Source: Pseudomonas sp. LD120 (GTDB lineage Bacteria > Pseudomonadota > Gammaproteobacteria > Pseudomonadales > Pseudomonadaceae). Taken from it: a stretch of DNA of 64,000 nucleotides. Every line of letters starts with the position of its first letter. Positions within the stretch are counted from its first letter, which is position 1. Position numbers and translations under genes: made by a program. The stretch is from contig NZ_WVHL01000003.1 of NCBI RefSeq assembly GCF_009861525.1, positions 1,426,001 to 1,490,000 of the forward strand. The letters run 5' to 3'. The notes below the pieces were generated by a model that ran no database searches, had not been told where the DNA came from, and was given only the letters and a program-made list of their open reading frames with translations. Shown piece by piece: positions 38,750 through 45,993 of this stretch.

Positions 38750-39196
38750 GTGAACTGCATTTTCTGTGCGATCGCCAAGAAAGAATCACCGGCTGCCGTT
38801 GTCTACGAAGACGAGCAATGCCTAGCCTTTCTCTCCATCCAGCCGATTACTCCTGGCCATGTCCTGGTCATTCCCAAGGCCCACGCAAGCGGCCTGGGCG
38901 ATATCCCTCCTCAAACCTGTGGCCACATGATGCGTGTGGGTCAACGGGTGGCGGCCGCCCTGCGTGAAAGCGGCTTGAGCCTCGATGAACAACCCTGCGA
39001 AGGGATCAACCTGCTGCTGTGCGATGGCGCTGTGGCCGGGCAAACCGTGGGCCACGCCCATCTGCATGTGCTGGCCCGCTTTGTCGGTGACGGTTTCAGC
39101 CTGGGACATGCGGACCTTCCACTCGCTACGCCCCACGTGTTGGGCGCGCGCGCAGAGCAGATCCGTCGAGCCTTGAACTCGCTACCACCGGTTTAA
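38750..39196 (+). CDS. HIT-family nucleotide-binding protein
   Basis: A 148-residue histidine-triad protein. It opens with CIFCAI, a Cys-rich start typical of the family, and carries the triad GHAHLHVLAR near the C-terminal third. HIT proteins hydrolyse or transfer nucleoside monophosphates from dinucleotides or nucleotidyl conjugates in the cytoplasm. The start is GTG at 38750, seven bases after GAGGGAG. It stands alone on the plus strand between rzxA and a MITE-like element, and nothing links it to polyketide biosynthesis. Confidence 0.88.
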   Translation: MNCIFCAIAKKESPAAVVYEDEQCLAFLSIQPITPGHVLVIPKAHASGLGDIPPQTCGHMMRVGQRVAAALRESGLSLDEQPCEGINLLLCDGAVAGQTVGHAHLHVLARFVGDGFSLGHADLPLATPHVLGARAEQIRRALNSLPPV

Positions 39197-39211
39197 CTGT
39201 AAGTCGCTTTA

Positions 39212-39365
39212 GGCCTTGTACGAAAAGCCTTGATACTCGGTGATACTGCGTTGAAAACGGTCTCGGAATGCTCATTTACAATCCGTAAAGTCGAACGCGA
39301 CCCTGGCCGTTCCTCGCCCGTTTTCGCCTTGCCTGACCTTCGTCTCAAACAGTTCGTACAGAGCC
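39212..39365. mobile_element. 154-bp MITE-like element with terminal inverted repeats
   Basis: The ends are near-perfect inverted repeats: GGCCTTGTACGAA on the left (39212-39224) and TTCGTACAGAGCC on the right (39353-39365), matching at 11 of 13 positions. A TA dinucleotide flanks each side (39210-39211 and 39366-39367), which fits a TA target duplication. There is no coding capacity, so it would need a transposase in trans. I recall similar sequences scattered in Pseudomonas genomes, but this was not checked. Confidence 0.7.
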
Positions 39366-39430
39366 TAGTTTAAAGGGCCGCCCGCAATAAAAGGGTGAGT
39401 GTCTTGCTGTGCGCGGTCAGTCAACCATCA

Positions 39431-39450
39431 ACCTGTAGATATCTACACAA
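39431..39450 (+). promoter_or_regulatory. Lux-box-like palindrome upstream of the acyltransferase group
   Basis: The 20 bases ACCTGTAGATATCTACACAA contain a perfect 14-base palindrome, TGTAGATATCTACA (39434-39447). They match the Vibrio fischeri lux box at ACCTGTAG on the left and TACA on the right, 12 of 20 overall. The site lies about 90 bases upstream of a LuxI/FeeM-like gene. The regulator is unknown; a TetR- or GntR-type operator is also possible. Confidence 0.45.
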
Positions 39451-39462
39451 GGAGGCGAAGTC

Positions 39463-39477
39463 ATGTTTGTACTGTAG
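39463..39477 (+). other. Four-codon ORF (MFVL) with a strong ribosome site
   Basis: ATG TTT GTA CTG TAG is preceded, seven bases away, by a perfect AAGGAGG. It ends 61 bases before the acyltransferase start. It may be a leader peptide, or a stump left by a deletion or rearrangement. Translation is not demonstrated. Confidence 0.35.
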
Positions 39478-39538
39478 GAACTTAAGTTGTGCGCTGGGCT
39501 GAGCTAAATACTACATATGACAATAAGAAGGGGGTCTC

Positions 39539-40315
39539 ATGCCGTCACTCGCAAGTAACAAGTCTGCCTTGCCTTCGGCAAGTATGCAGTTGGTGAAAGA
39601 TGATCCAGCCGGTTCGGCAATCTACAGTTTCTATGATTCAGTGCTTCAAGACTTGTGTCAGTCTGACAAGGTTAAAGTTAGGCAGGTGGTTACTCCTGCA
39701 CAGTTTGCCGAACTGTCCCGAGCCCGCAGCCGTTTGTACGGACAACGAAAGATTTACTACAGAACATTGTTTGGCAACTCGGTCGACGAAAGCGTATGCC
39801 TGGATGAGTACGATCCGCGTTCTTACGTATTTGCCTTTTATTATGACGGTGAAATTATCGGCACCCAGCGTATTACGCCTTTTCCTCATGAGTCGGGGGA
39901 GTACATCAGCCATGAAAAACTGCTGCAGTTCTCCGGGCCCAATTACGAGAATGAGTGCGTTGAGCTCTCGCGACTGATTGTCGACAAGCATTCCCCGGTC
40001 AAGAACGTGGTTAACGGATTGGCCATGACGGGTGCCTCGCTGGTTGCCCTGAAAGGCGGCTACAAAACCTTCATCACCTACGTAAAACCACGACTAGCAC
40101 CGAAGTTCGACAGCTTTGTCTTTGATCAGGAGGGTATTTTCTTCCAAATCAAGGCTCGCGGCGATCATTACTACGCCCTGTACAAAGGCGAACTGTTGCC
40201 GTCGGTCACGCCCTTCTTTGGCCTGCAAAGCTGCCCCACGGACCTGAAGGACGTCGACGACTTGATTCGCTACACCTTGGCCGCCCGTGCTGCCAGGCAG
40301 TTGCTGGCGGTATGA
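39539..40315 (+). CDS. LuxI/FeeM-like N-acyltransferase (GNAT fold)
   Basis: A 258-residue protein with the layout of the autoinducer-synthase / N-acyl amino acid synthase (FeeM) superfamily. An Arg-rich N-terminal part (SRARSRLYG) is followed by CLDEYDPRSY, the strand EIIGTQRITPF, and CVELSRLIVDK. These parallel the LuxI pattern of an acidic ExD-type stretch, G-x-x-R-x-x-P, and E-x-SR. Such enzymes transfer an acyl chain from acyl-ACP or acyl-CoA to an amino group. The start ATG is preceded by AAGGGGG. It leads a group with a SnoaL-like protein, a diiron protein and an acyl-CoA synthetase, so it probably builds an N-acyl product. No luxR gene is adjacent. The substrate is unknown, and the base composition is less GC-rich than the PKS genes. 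Confidence 0.6.
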   Translation: MPSLASNKSALPSASMQLVKDDPAGSAIYSFYDSVLQDLCQSDKVKVRQVVTPAQFAELSRARSRLYGQRKIYYRTLFGNSVDESVCLDEYDPRSYVFAFYYDGEIIGTQRITPFPHESGEYISHEKLLQFSGPNYENECVELSRLIVDKHSPVKNVVNGLAMTGASLVALKGGYKTFITYVKPRLAPKFDSFVFDQEGIFFQIKARGDHYYALYKGELLPSVTPFFGLQSCPTDLKDVDDLIRYTLAARAARQLLAV

Positions 40316-40353
40316 GCATCCCAAAATAACGACAACACTGAGGTTGATCCAAG

Positions 40354-40752
40354 ATGGAAGCCAGGAACAAAGAAGTGGTCATCGAATTTTATGAGCGCAT
40401 GTTTGGTCAGCGTGAACTGGAGGTCGCCGATACATTGATTGCTGAGGATTATGTACAGCACAACAACGTATTTATTCCACCGCGCCGCGAAGGCTTCAAG
40501 ACCTACTTCACCCAGTTTTTCAAGACATTCCCAGAGTCGGGTACCAGTATTGAGCGAGTGTGTGCCGAAGGCGATTATGTCTTCCTGTATGCCAAACATT
40601 GGGCGAAGCACAAGTTTTTCACGGTGAATTACAAAGTGATCGATATCTATCGTGTGGAAAACGGAGTGCTGATGGAACACTGGGACACTATCGAAGGTTT
40701 GGGGTTCTTCTCCAAATTCATCTACATCATAAAGTCCGTGTTGCGCCTGTAA
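40354..40752 (+). CDS. SnoaL-like / NTF2-fold protein
   Basis: A 132-residue NTF2-superfamily protein. The N-terminal helix VVIEFYERMF, the segment YVQHNNVF and the C-terminal YRVENGVLMEHWDTIE follow the SnoaL-like pattern in which His/Asp residues line a small cavity. Members are cyclases, hydrolases or isomerases, or have no known activity. It starts 38 bases after the acyltransferase and 70 bases before the diiron gene, so the three are probably one transcript. A role acting on the same lipid-like intermediate is inference from position. Confidence 0.75.
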   Translation: MEARNKEVVIEFYERMFGQRELEVADTLIAEDYVQHNNVFIPPRREGFKTYFTQFFKTFPESGTSIERVCAEGDYVFLYAKHWAKHKFFTVNYKVIDIYRVENGVLMEHWDTIEGLGFFSKFIYIIKSVLRL

Positions 40753-40822
40753 GCCGATGCTGGCTTGAAACTATAAAAAACCGTCATAAACGATGTATCA
40801 ACCCGCCAAGGAAGAGAGTGAA

Positions 40823-41485
40823 ATGACTGAAGTAACCGAGTTTCGCAAAGAGCTGAAAGCCGTCTGTGATGCCGAATGGGAAAAGATCAAGGTCGGTCGT
40901 TTTTTTCAGATGATGAAGCGCCCCGAGTTGCAGCGTGATCTCTACATCAAATCGATTGTCCAGGTGTATCACTACACCAAGAACAACGCGATCAACCAGG
41001 CGGTGGCGTGCTGGAACCAGGACCACAAAAAGGTCGGCTTGCTGCGTTTCGCGATGAAGCATGCGCTGGAAGAGCTGGGCCATGAAAACATGGCGTACAA
41101 CGACCTGATCGCCATTGGCGTCGACGAGTCCGAGTTCGAAAAACCGATGCTGCCGGCCACCGAGGCGTTCTACGGTTACCTGGATTTCGTCTCTGTGTGC
41201 CGCGGCATCATTCCACGGCTGGGCTACAGTTTCTGGGCCGAGGACTGCTACGAGCACCTTGAGCCATTGATGGACGTATGCAAAAACCAACTCAAGCTGA
41301 CCGATAAAGAACTGACCTTCTTTGTCGCCCACGCGATCATTGACGAGAAGCACTCCGAGCAAGTCAACGCCGCCATCGATCGCTGGGTCGTTACCGACGA
41401 AGAAAAAGAGTCGGTCAAACAAGTCGCGCGCACCACGGTTTACTTGATGGGCAAGATCCTTGAGTCGGTCGCCGACGAGTTCTAA
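40823..41485 (+). CDS. Haem-oxygenase-like diiron protein (TenA/UndA-like fold)
   Basis: The ATG at 40823 follows AAGGAAGAG and is preferred to the ATG at 40793; this gives 220 residues. The all-helical sequence carries candidate iron ligands in the order seen in haem-oxygenase-like diiron oxidases: EELGHE (E84, H87), FWAEDCYEH (E140 or E144) and IIDEKHSE (D174, H177). The spacing resembles UndA, which oxidatively decarboxylates fatty acids. Other members carry out N-oxygenation or C-C cleavage. Next to an N-acyltransferase and an acyl-CoA synthetase, the likely role is O2-dependent oxidation of an acyl or N-acyl substrate. A strong terminator lies 16 bases after the stop. The ligand assignment is by eye. 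Confidence 0.68.
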   Translation: MTEVTEFRKELKAVCDAEWEKIKVGRFFQMMKRPELQRDLYIKSIVQVYHYTKNNAINQAVACWNQDHKKVGLLRFAMKHALEELGHENMAYNDLIAIGVDESEFEKPMLPATEAFYGYLDFVSVCRGIIPRLGYSFWAEDCYEHLEPLMDVCKNQLKLTDKELTFFVAHAIIDEKHSEQVNAAIDRWVVTDEEKESVKQVARTTVYLMGKILESVADEF

Positions 41486-41500
41486 GCCCTGGCAACACGC

Positions 41501-41533
41501 GCCCTCGCGCACTCCGTTGCGTGAGGGCTTTTT
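41501..41533 (+). terminator. Rho-independent terminator after the diiron gene
   Basis: The stem GCCCTC-g-CGCA pairs with TGCG-t-GAGGGC around a short loop and is followed directly by five T. It separates the acyltransferase/SnoaL/diiron transcript from the acyl-CoA synthetase gene. Confidence 0.85.
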
Positions 41534-41622
41534 ACATGGCGTGCACAACGACATAAACGATCGGCCGGTCATGGCGTTTGTCGAACCGCCTGGCTGTCAC
41601 GGTCAATCCACTAGGAGGTGCC

Positions 41623-43455
41623 ATGAGTAGCAATAGCGACATGATTACCTGGGGCATGATGCTGCGCAAAATCCCTTCGATCACCCGGGCCATTCCTCGG
41701 CTCGTCAGGGGAGTCAAAGCTTCCAAGCTCAAGGTTGATCAGCCCTGTGGCCTGGGTTGGGCCTTCGAACAGGCGGTTGCGCGCAACCCTCAAGGACCAG
41801 CGCTGCTCTACAAGGACAATCGTTTCAGTTATGAGCAGGTCAATCAGTGGGCCAATCGTTTCGCCCATTACTTACTTGCCCGTGGCCTGAAAAAGGGCGA
41901 CGTGGTCGGCATCTTTATTGAAAATCGCCCGGAGTTGCTGGTCAGCGTGCTGGCCGTCAGCAAGATTGGCGGGATCTGCGCCATGCTCAACACCTCGCAG
42001 ACCAACAACGTCCTGATCCACAGCTTGAACCTGGTCAAACCCTCGGCAATTATCGTCGGCGAAGAACTGGTGCCCTCCTTTGACGCGGTGCGCAACGACG
42101 TCGCCATCGATGAGCTGAGCACGTTCTTCCTGGCTGACACCGATACCACTCGCGAGGCGGGCATCGCGCCCGAGGGTTACGTCAACCTGACCCGCGTCAG
42201 CGAAGAGCATTCCACCGCCAACCCGGCGACCACCCAACAGGTCTATTTCGACGACGCTTGCTTCTACATTTACACCTCCGGCACCACCGGTTTGCCCAAG
42301 GCAGGGGTGTTCAAGCACGGGCGCTGGATGAAAGCCTACGGTAGCTTCGGCATGATCGCCCTGGACATGCGCCCCGATGACATCGTCTATTGCACGTTAC
42401 CGCTCTATCACGGCACCGGGCTGTGCGTGAGCTGGGGCTCGGCATTGGCTGGCGCCTCGGGTTTCGCCATCCGCCGCAAATTCAGCGCCAGTCAGTTCTG
42501 GGATGACGCGCGCAAATTCAAGGCCACCACCATTTGCTACGTCGGTGAGTTGTGTCGCTACCTGATCGACCAGCCTCCCGCCAGCAACGATGGCGACAAC
42601 CCGGTGGTGAAAATGATTGGCAACGGCCTGCGCCCGGGCGTGTGGATCGACTTCAAGACGCGCTTCAACATCGACCGGGTCTGTGAGTTGTATGCCGCCA
42701 GTGACGGCAACATCGGCTTTACCAACATCCTCAACTTCGACAACACCATCGGCTTTGCTCTCAACGCCTGGTCGTTGGTGGAGTACGAACACGACACCGG
42801 CGAGCCGCGGCGCGGCGCCAATGGTTTCATGCAGAAAGTCGGCAAGGGCGGCCAAGGCTTGTTGCTGGCCAAGATCGACGACAGCGCCCCGTTCGACGGT
42901 TACACCGATCCGGAGAAGAACAAAAAAGTGGTGCTGTGCGACGTTTTTGAAAAGGGCGATCGTTACTTCAACAGCGGCGACCTGATTCGCGATATCGGCT
43001 TTGGCCACGCCCAATTCGTCGACCGCCTGGGGGACACTTACCGCTGGAAAGGCGAAAACGTTTCCACCACCGAAGTCGAAAACATCATGGTGCAACACCC
43101 CCACATCGCCGAAGCCGTGGCCTACGGTGTGGAAATCAAGAACACCAACGGTCGCGCCGGGATGGCTGCCATCACCCCTTCGGCCCCGCTGGAACAACTG
43201 GACTTTTGCGACCTGCTGCGCTTTGTCAAAAGCCAGATGCCTCACTACGCGGTGCCGATGTTCCTGCGCATCAAGACCTGCATGGAGACCACCGGCACGT
43301 TCAAATACCAGAAGACCAAGCTAAAGACCGAAGCCTTCGACCCCAGCCAAACCGGCGAAGACCCGGTCTACGCCTGGCTACCGGGTACCGAAACCTACGT
43401 GCGCGTGACTGAACAGGTGCTGCAGGACATTCATGGCGGCAAGTTTCGCTACTGA
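41623..43455 (+). CDS. FATP-type long-chain acyl-CoA synthetase
   Basis: A 610-residue ANL-superfamily ligase. The start at 41623 follows a strong AGGAGG; an in-frame start at 41578 lacks one. The ATP/AMP motif is YTSGTTGLPKAG. The RWKGENVSTTEVE motif belongs to the fatty-acid-transport-protein (FATP/FadD6) subgroup and not to classical FadD. It activates fatty acids to acyl-CoA via acyl-AMP, probably at the inner membrane. It follows the diiron gene but lies behind a terminator, so it may have its own promoter in 41534-41622. It could feed acyl groups to the N-acyltransferase, though a general lipid role is equally possible. Confidence 0.85.
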   Translation: MSSNSDMITWGMMLRKIPSITRAIPRLVRGVKASKLKVDQPCGLGWAFEQAVARNPQGPALLYKDNRFSYEQVNQWANRFAHYLLARGLKKGDVVGIFIENRPELLVSVLAVSKIGGICAMLNTSQTNNVLIHSLNLVKPSAIIVGEELVPSFDAVRNDVAIDELSTFFLADTDTTREAGIAPEGYVNLTRVSEEHSTANPATTQQVYFDDACFYIYTSGTTGLPKAGVFKHGRWMKAYGSFGMIALDMRPDDIVYCTLPLYHGTGLCVSWGSALAGASGFAIRRKFSASQFWDDARKFKATTICYVGELCRYLIDQPPASNDGDNPVVKMIGNGLRPGVWIDFKTRFNIDRVCELYAASDGNIGFTNILNFDNTIGFALNAWSLVEYEHDTGEPRRGANGFMQKVGKGGQGLLLAKIDDSAPFDGYTDPEKNKKVVLCDVFEKGDRYFNSGDLIRDIGFGHAQFVDRLGDTYRWKGENVSTTEVENIMVQHPHIAEAVAYGVEIKNTNGRAGMAAITPSAPLEQLDFCDLLRFVKSQMPHYAVPMFLRIKTCMETTGTFKYQKTKLKTEAFDPSQTGEDPVYAWLPGTETYVRVTEQVLQDIHGGKFRY

Positions 43456-43497
43456 AGGGCAACTGCGCACGAGTTAAACCACAAGGCTCGCGCGAGT

Positions 43498-43534
43498 GCG
43501 TAAGGCTGCTTACTTGAGCGGAGCAGCCTTACGC
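43498..43534. repeat. 13-bp perfect inverted repeat at the end of the transposase relic
   Basis: GCGTAAGGCTGCT (43498-43510) and AGCAGCCTTACGC (43522-43534) flank an 11-base loop. The right arm lies within the last codons of the decayed transposase. There is no T-run, so it is a weak terminator candidate at best. It lies 43 bases after the acyl-CoA synthetase stop. Confidence 0.8.
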
Positions 43535-44194
43535 TCCACCGGCATCGACGTCATCAACGCTTGGCAACTACGGTTGTCTTGCTGCTTGGCCTCAAGCTTC
43601 GCCAGTGCCGCCTTGATCGCCCTGTGCTTTATCAGCGGCATCCAGGTCAGCCAGGTATTGTCCGCTTATCCAGCGTCTCCTCCTGACGCTTGAGCTGATT
43701 CAAATTCAGGTGGCGTCGCGAGGAAGCGACTGCCTGAAACTTACTGCCGTCGATCGCAACCAGATCACCCGCAATCAAGCCGACGGATCGGCAGAACTGC
43801 ACAAAAGCTCGGCACGTCGTAACGAAAGCTACTTTGTTGTTCTTGCGAAAGTCGGCGATGGTCTTGAAGTCGGGTTTAAGCCGGTTGATCAACCACATCA
43901 CTTCGATGTTGCGCTGGCACTCAGCTTCCAGGCGCCGCCACGAGCGAATGCGCTGAAAATAGCCATAGCCCTAGCCATAGCCACAGAGATAGAGATAGAG
44001 CTGATCGGGGGGGGGGCGTAAGCAGGGCGCCCAGTGGCCTTGGGCTGAGCGTTCTCAAAACCGAGCTGGCCCAGATCGAGCTTGGCGACATACAGGTCGA
44101 TGACCCGTACGAGGTGATCTTCAGGGATCAGCTCCTCCAGCGAGCCTGGGAACAGGCTGGTCTGGCTACGGGACTCTCCTTGTATGTAGGCCAT
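43510..44194 (-). pseudogene. Decayed IS1182-type transposase
   Basis: Read leftward from ATG 44194, the frame begins MAYIQGESRSQTSLFPG and continues ELIPEDHLVRVID, characteristic of IS1182-family transposases. A run of ten C (44007-44016 on the plus strand) and duplicated hexamers break the frame, and an in-frame TAG follows. The next segment (NRLKPDFKTIADFRKNN, then VAIDGSKFQAVAS) is in another frame. A further shift near 43660 leads into YLADLDAADK, and another into KAALAKLEAKQQ, with a stop at 43510-43512. About 228 codons remain of a protein usually twice that length, so the catalytic core is incomplete. It marks past insertion between the acyl-CoA synthetase and the TerD-like gene. Confidence 0.85.
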
Positions 44195-44201
44195 AACGAA
44201 A

Positions 44202-44231
44202 AATGCTCCGTATCTTTCGATACGGAGCATT
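44202..44231 (-). terminator. Hairpin guarding the transposase start
   Basis: A perfect 13-bp stem (44202-44214 with 44219-44231) and a four-base loop end, on the minus strand, in a short T-run seven bases before the transposase ATG. It looks like a factor-independent terminator that stops outside transcription from entering the transposase gene, a common IS feature. Confidence 0.7.
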
Positions 44232-44240
44232 CTCTATAAA

Positions 44241-44290
44241 GGGCCGGACAGATTGCTAGGTTTTCACACAGTCTGTTCGGGGCCTTTTTT
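44241..44290 (+). terminator. Imperfect hairpin with T-run at the IS outer end
   Basis: GGCCGGACAGA (from 44242) pairs, with a two-base bulge, with TCTGTTCGGGGCC and is followed by six T. It may be a terminator, or the imprint of the insertion-sequence terminal repeat. Confidence 0.5.
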
Positions 44291-44466
44291 CGTTTCAGCA
44301 GGTTTACTCAAATCCAGCGTCTGGCTTTTTCGTTACGGCGGGATGGGCAAGCGGCGCCTTTGCTTGGGTGGCCGCGAGGCGTGTGGAGACCGATCCGGCG
44401 AATTCGCTCTTGAGGACGCAGGCGGTTGGCTTCTACCTTTGCTTGCTGCCGTTATACTCCGTTTGG

Positions 44467-44492
44467 AAATTCGCCCCTGAATGGGCGAATTT
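44467..44492. repeat. 10-bp inverted repeat upstream of the TerD-like gene
   Basis: AAATTCGCCC and GGGCGAATTT are separated by six bases and lie 66 bases before the start codon. It may be an operator or a transcript hairpin. No T-run follows, so it is probably not a terminator. Confidence 0.65.
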
Positions 44493-44557
44493 GGATCTCG
44501 TTTCATGCCATCCAGACGTAAATCGTCTGTACATCATCCAAGGAATAGGCACCCGAA

Positions 44558-45808
44558 TTGAATCAGTCCCTCAAACCCGGCGAGAACACGACCCTCAACC
44601 AATCTCAAGGTCAGGTTCTGGTCACGCATTCCGTGGGGGTAAACCTCGATGTGAACCTGACAGCCTTCCTCGTTTCGGACACTGGCAAAGTGCTCGATGA
44701 CAGCGGGATGGTTTTCTTCAATGCGCCCGAGCATGTGTCCGGCGCCGCGGCATTCTCCCCCCCGATCAGCCAGGGCGGCTCGGTTAGTCATAGCATCAGC
44801 TTTGACCTGAGTCGTCTGGCGCCTTCAATCTCGAGGATCGCCATTACCCTGACCCAAGATGGCAGCGCTGGAGGTTTCGCAGACGTGCCCAACCTCAGCG
44901 CCCGGGTCATTGCTGGCGGCCAGACGCTGGAACTTGCGCCCGGCGCCTTTGATCGGGAGACGGGCATCATCGTGCTCGAACTCTACGTTCGAAACGGTCA
45001 GGCGAAAGCGCGATCGGTGTGGCAGGGTTTCGCCTCGGGTCTGGCCGGACTCTGTGGTCTGTACGGCGTGGAGGTCGAGGATGAACCCGCGGCTGCTCCT
45101 GCCCCGGTCGCGCCCCCTGCGAAGCCGGTCAATATCACCAAGTCGGTGATCACCCTGGACAAGCCGGGAAGCCTGCATAAGGTCTCCCTGGAAAAAGGTG
45201 CGGCCGCGCCAAAGCTCATCAAGGTCAGCGCCACGTGGGTGGATAACGGCGATGATCAGGACAACGACGACCTTGATCTGCGTATCGGCATTCTTCGCCC
45301 TGACGGTCGTATGTCGATCATTCAAGCGCCTGACAAGCGAGGCGCCTTCGAGGCCGATCCCTTTGTTTTCCATACTGGCGATGTTGTGAGTGCAAGCGCT
45401 TCAGCGCCCGGGATCGAAACCGTTGAGATCAATCCGGCCATCTCCCATCGCCTGGGTGGCAAAGTCGCGCTGGTCTGCAGCGTTTACTCCGCCGTTGGCA
45501 ATGGGGCGGTGTCGGTGGCGTCCCTCAAGCCCAGAATGCGCATGGAGTACGGGGATCAGGTCGTAGAGTGTGCCTTCGAATTCAAGGGAGGATTTTTCAG
45601 TAGCCTGATTTACACCTACGTCTTGGGAACCATCGAGATCGATGGTGATGAGATCTGCATCAGCCCCAGTGGCGTGACCTCCAAAACCGGATCGGAAGCT
45701 ACGCCTTGGCTCACTCGCAAAGGAGACAAGGTCGAGTTGACGATGGACGGCCCTCACGTCTTCAAAGGCCACCCGCTTGAGCGTAAAGGGAACAAGCAGT
45801 ACGTGTGA
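44558..45808 (+). CDS. Two-domain TerD/TerA-family stress protein
   Basis: A 416-residue protein starting at TTG, with AAGGAATAGG about ten bases upstream. The N-terminal domain (about residues 1-165) has the TerD opening SLKPGENTTLNQ and strands such as RIAITLTQD. An Ala/Pro linker (AAAPAPVAPPAKP) leads to a C-terminal domain with DNDDLDLRIGILRPDG, the acidic metal-binding type seen in TerD/TerA. These cytoplasmic Ca2+-binding proteins are linked to tellurite and other stress resistance and to phage defence, usually in a terZABCDEF operon. Here the gene stands alone with no other ter gene in the window, so its role is open. The IS relic next to it suggests accessory DNA. Confidence 0.75.
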   Translation: MNQSLKPGENTTLNQSQGQVLVTHSVGVNLDVNLTAFLVSDTGKVLDDSGMVFFNAPEHVSGAAAFSPPISQGGSVSHSISFDLSRLAPSISRIAITLTQDGSAGGFADVPNLSARVIAGGQTLELAPGAFDRETGIIVLELYVRNGQAKARSVWQGFASGLAGLCGLYGVEVEDEPAAAPAPVAPPAKPVNITKSVITLDKPGSLHKVSLEKGAAAPKLIKVSATWVDNGDDQDNDDLDLRIGILRPDGRMSIIQAPDKRGAFEADPFVFHTGDVVSASASAPGIETVEINPAISHRLGGKVALVCSVYSAVGNGAVSVASLKPRMRMEYGDQVVECAFEFKGGFFSSLIYTYVLGTIEIDGDEICISPSGVTSKTGSEATPWLTRKGDKVELTMDGPHVFKGHPLERKGNKQYV

Positions 45809-45943
45809 CGGCATGACCCCGCGCTCGGGTGAGCGGGTACAGGGATTCACGACTGGCGCTTGCAATGCGACGGGTCGCGGCTCCCTGTGCCAACCGCTCT
45901 GCGCTTCGATCCAGTCGGATCACCTGCATGCTTTTAATTGCTG

Positions 45944-45957
45944 GTCAATATATTGAC
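45944..45957. promoter_or_regulatory. FleQ-box-like palindrome, site 1
   Basis: GTCAATATATTGAC is a perfect 14-base palindrome and differs at one position from the FleQ consensus reported for P. aeruginosa biofilm promoters (GTCAATAAATTGAC, from memory). FleQ represses pel without c-di-GMP and activates it with c-di-GMP. Confidence 0.7.
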
Positions 45958-45993
45958 GACAATTACGCGAAACCCTAAAAAAATAAAACAATC

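Larger units (their letters stand above)
39197..39538. other. Intergenic region with MITE-like insert and candidate promoter
   Basis: This 342-base gap has no gene of normal size. Its left half is a MITE-like element, and its right half holds a 14-base palindrome in a lux-box-like context, a four-codon ORF with a strong ribosome site, and an AT-rich stretch leading to the acyltransferase start. Confidence 0.7.
44232..44557. other. Gap between transposase relic and TerD-like gene
   Basis: About 326 bases with no supported gene. It contains a terminator-like hairpin (44241-44290), a 10-bp inverted repeat (44467-44492) and the AAGGAATAGG ribosome site of the next gene. The sequence near 44260 (TTTTCACACAG) probably includes the outer end of the old insertion sequence. 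Confidence 0.55.

Noticed and set aside
38647..38967. Plus-strand open frame overlapping the HIT gene in another frame
   Set aside because: It has no ribosome site and no family match; the HIT frame has the intact triad.
44007..44016. Ten-G run as a phase-variation switch
   Set aside because: It lies in a transposase relic with several other frame breaks and an in-frame stop, so changing its length cannot restore a protein.
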